From the NCBI RefSeq assembly GCF_030161395.1, contig NZ_BSST01000001.1, positions 2,294,001 to 2,358,000 of the forward strand: DNA of 64,000 nucleotides, given 5' to 3'. Made by a program: the position numbers and the translations under genes. The DNA is from Thalassotalea insulae. Lineage in GTDB: Bacteria > Pseudomonadota > Gammaproteobacteria > Enterobacterales > Alteromonadaceae. Under the pieces are notes generated by a model. It did no database searches, had not been told where the DNA came from, and worked only from the letters and a program-made list of their open reading frames with translations. Shown here piece by piece: positions 63,025 to 64,000 of this stretch (position 1 is its first letter; every line of letters begins with the position of its first letter).

Positions 63025-64000
63025 ATGTTTAGTCGAACAATTTTCTTATGGTTAGCGTTAACCTCATTTTCTTCAATAGCTCAATTTGTGTTAGAGCCGC
63101 AGCCGGCTATTAATGGTCAGTGGCAGGTTAATTTATCGGATCTTTGCCAGGTTGCTAAAAACACTCAGACCTATATTGAGGTATTTCCAGAGGATGAGTT
63201 TGCCGTTCACGCCGGTAAAGGCTTATTTAAAGGGGTTGATCTGCAACGTGTGCAGCAAACCTTGGCGTTTGTTTGCCAGCTACAACAGCAAAATATTCAA
63301 TTAACTGCCGAATACCTGATTGAACATTTTGATTTTTATCGTTGGCTGCCGGATAAGCAACAAGCGGATCATCTTGCAGCGCACAGTAATAATAAGGTCA
63401 AAAAACGCCTGTTAACGAATATTCCTGAGCAGCAGATTTTCTTGACTAAATATTACACTAAGCTATTGACAGGGAACGATAAAAAAACAGCGAAATACAA
63501 TCAGGCGCTATATCGTTTGCCGTATGATGAACACGGGTTAACTCTGGAACAAGCTGAGCAGCAAAAAGCGCAGTTAACCCGATATAAATATACTCGTCAG
63601 CAAATATTAACGGGTGTGCTAGAACAAAAAAAGCTGGCAAAGCCTTTAATTTGGGTTTCTGAAGAAGCATTGCATGATGTGCTATTACAAGGAACAGGGG
63701 TAGTGGAAGTTAACGATACTCGTCGCTATTTTAACGTCCATCGTAATAATGATATTGCCTATGATTACACCTTAGGTAAGAGAGAGCAGGCACGCTATTG
63801 GTATTTTGCCGAAGTCAGCAGTATTTTAGGTTATGGAAAAACGCTGGCTAGTAAAATACCCGTTAAAGAAAACGTGACATTTGCTGGTAATGTTGCTCAG
63901 CTTGGTCTTGGGAAACTGTTTTTAATTAATTATAATGTTGGCGAGCAGAAAATTAATCAACTCGGGGTGCTGGCCGATCAAGGTGGAGCCTTTGATAATA
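63025..64000 (+). CDS. Probable MltA/3D-domain lytic transglycosylase (3' end outside window)
   Basis: Open from ATG 63025 to the window end (about 325 codons, no stop). A signal peptide comes first (RTIFLWLALTSFSSIA). Later segments match the MltA layout: LAKPLIWVSEEALHDVLLQG and TGVVEVNDTRRYFNVHRNND, a short insertion domain, then the start of a 3D domain, NQLGVLADQGGAFDN, where conserved Asp residues cleave peptidoglycan. Lies 7 bp after the GPx-like gene on the same strand. The match is by motif only, and the catalytic end is partly outside. Confidence 0.6.
   Translation, partial: MFSRTIFLWLALTSFSSIAQFVLEPQPAINGQWQVNLSDLCQVAKNTQTYIEVFPEDEFAVHAGKGLFKGVDLQRVQQTLAFVCQLQQQNIQLTAEYLIEHFDFYRWLPDKQQADHLAAHSNNKVKKRLLTNIPEQQIFLTKYYTKLLTGNDKKTAKYNQALYRLPYDEHGLTLEQAEQQKAQLTRYKYTRQQILTGVLEQKKLAKPLIWVSEEALHDVLLQGTGVVEVNDTRRYFNVHRNNDIAYDYTLGKREQARYWYFAEVSSILGYGKTLASKIPVKENVTFAGNVAQLGLGKLFLINYNVGEQKINQLGVLADQGGAFDN

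Overview
The window reads as a chromosome segment of a marine gammaproteobacterium, most likely of the Alteromonadales (Colwelliaceae or Thalassotalea type). This is an inference from AT-rich coding, from the mix of YicC, CbpA/CbpM, FumC and a YegD-type Hsp70, from TonB receptors and Sel1 proteins, and from a REP-associated tyrosine transposase. No rRNA, tRNA or CRISPR array was seen.

Bases 1-27505 form one accessory island on the + strand. It encodes Sec-secreted proteins built from a small set of reusable parts. Part (a) is a domain of about 90 residues with a cysteine pair; it is found alone in small secreted proteins and at the N terminus of the Rhs proteins. Part (b) is a beta domain with one FG-GAP-like loop. 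Part (c) is variable fibronectin-III, Ig-like or cadherin-like arrays. Part (d) is a C-terminal tail built on HTDLLGTPVAET, which looks like the start of an Rhs core but is followed almost at once by a stop codon in four genes. Part (e) is YD repeats with an Rhs core and a variable tip. Lobe A (1-14440) has a three-gene split Rhs ending in a Gly/Val-rich tip, followed by a small two-helix membrane protein. Lobe B (16803-27505) has one 2497-residue SpvB/FG-GAP/YD/Rhs protein followed by a small exported protein. No PAAR, VgrG or other type VI parts are present. A G9 tract in the signal-peptide codons of one lobe B gene, a frameshift at its tail and a 255-bp triplication in lobe A suggest fast variation.

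The lobes are separated by a broken REP-associated transposase gene with an adjoining IS3-family element (15454-16685). Lobe B is followed by an intact copy of the same transposase unit (27748-28566). Directly after that lies the 3' stub of a GMC oxidoreductase gene, so an ancestral gene was cut at the island's right edge.

From 28.8 kb the content is more ordinary: a lipoprotein; a MerR regulator with an ArsP-type permease; yicC; a CadC-like sensor divergent from a serine hydrolase; fumC-cbpA-cbpM; yegD; a TonB receptor/BNR-repeat/thioredoxin operon; a penicillin-acylase-family lipoprotein; an M35 metallopeptidase with a stand-alone prodomain homologue; an FAD monooxygenase; and an AraC-GyrI regulator. 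A TPP riboswitch with its own terminator (51750-51884) controls a thiamine acquisition operon of TonB receptor, YkoF-like protein, PnuC/PnuT transporter and thiamine-kinase-like protein. The right end has a Sel1 protein, an RND pump with its adaptor, an M28 peptidase, a GPx-like protein and the 5' part of a probable MltA/3D-domain lytic transglycosylase that runs off the window.
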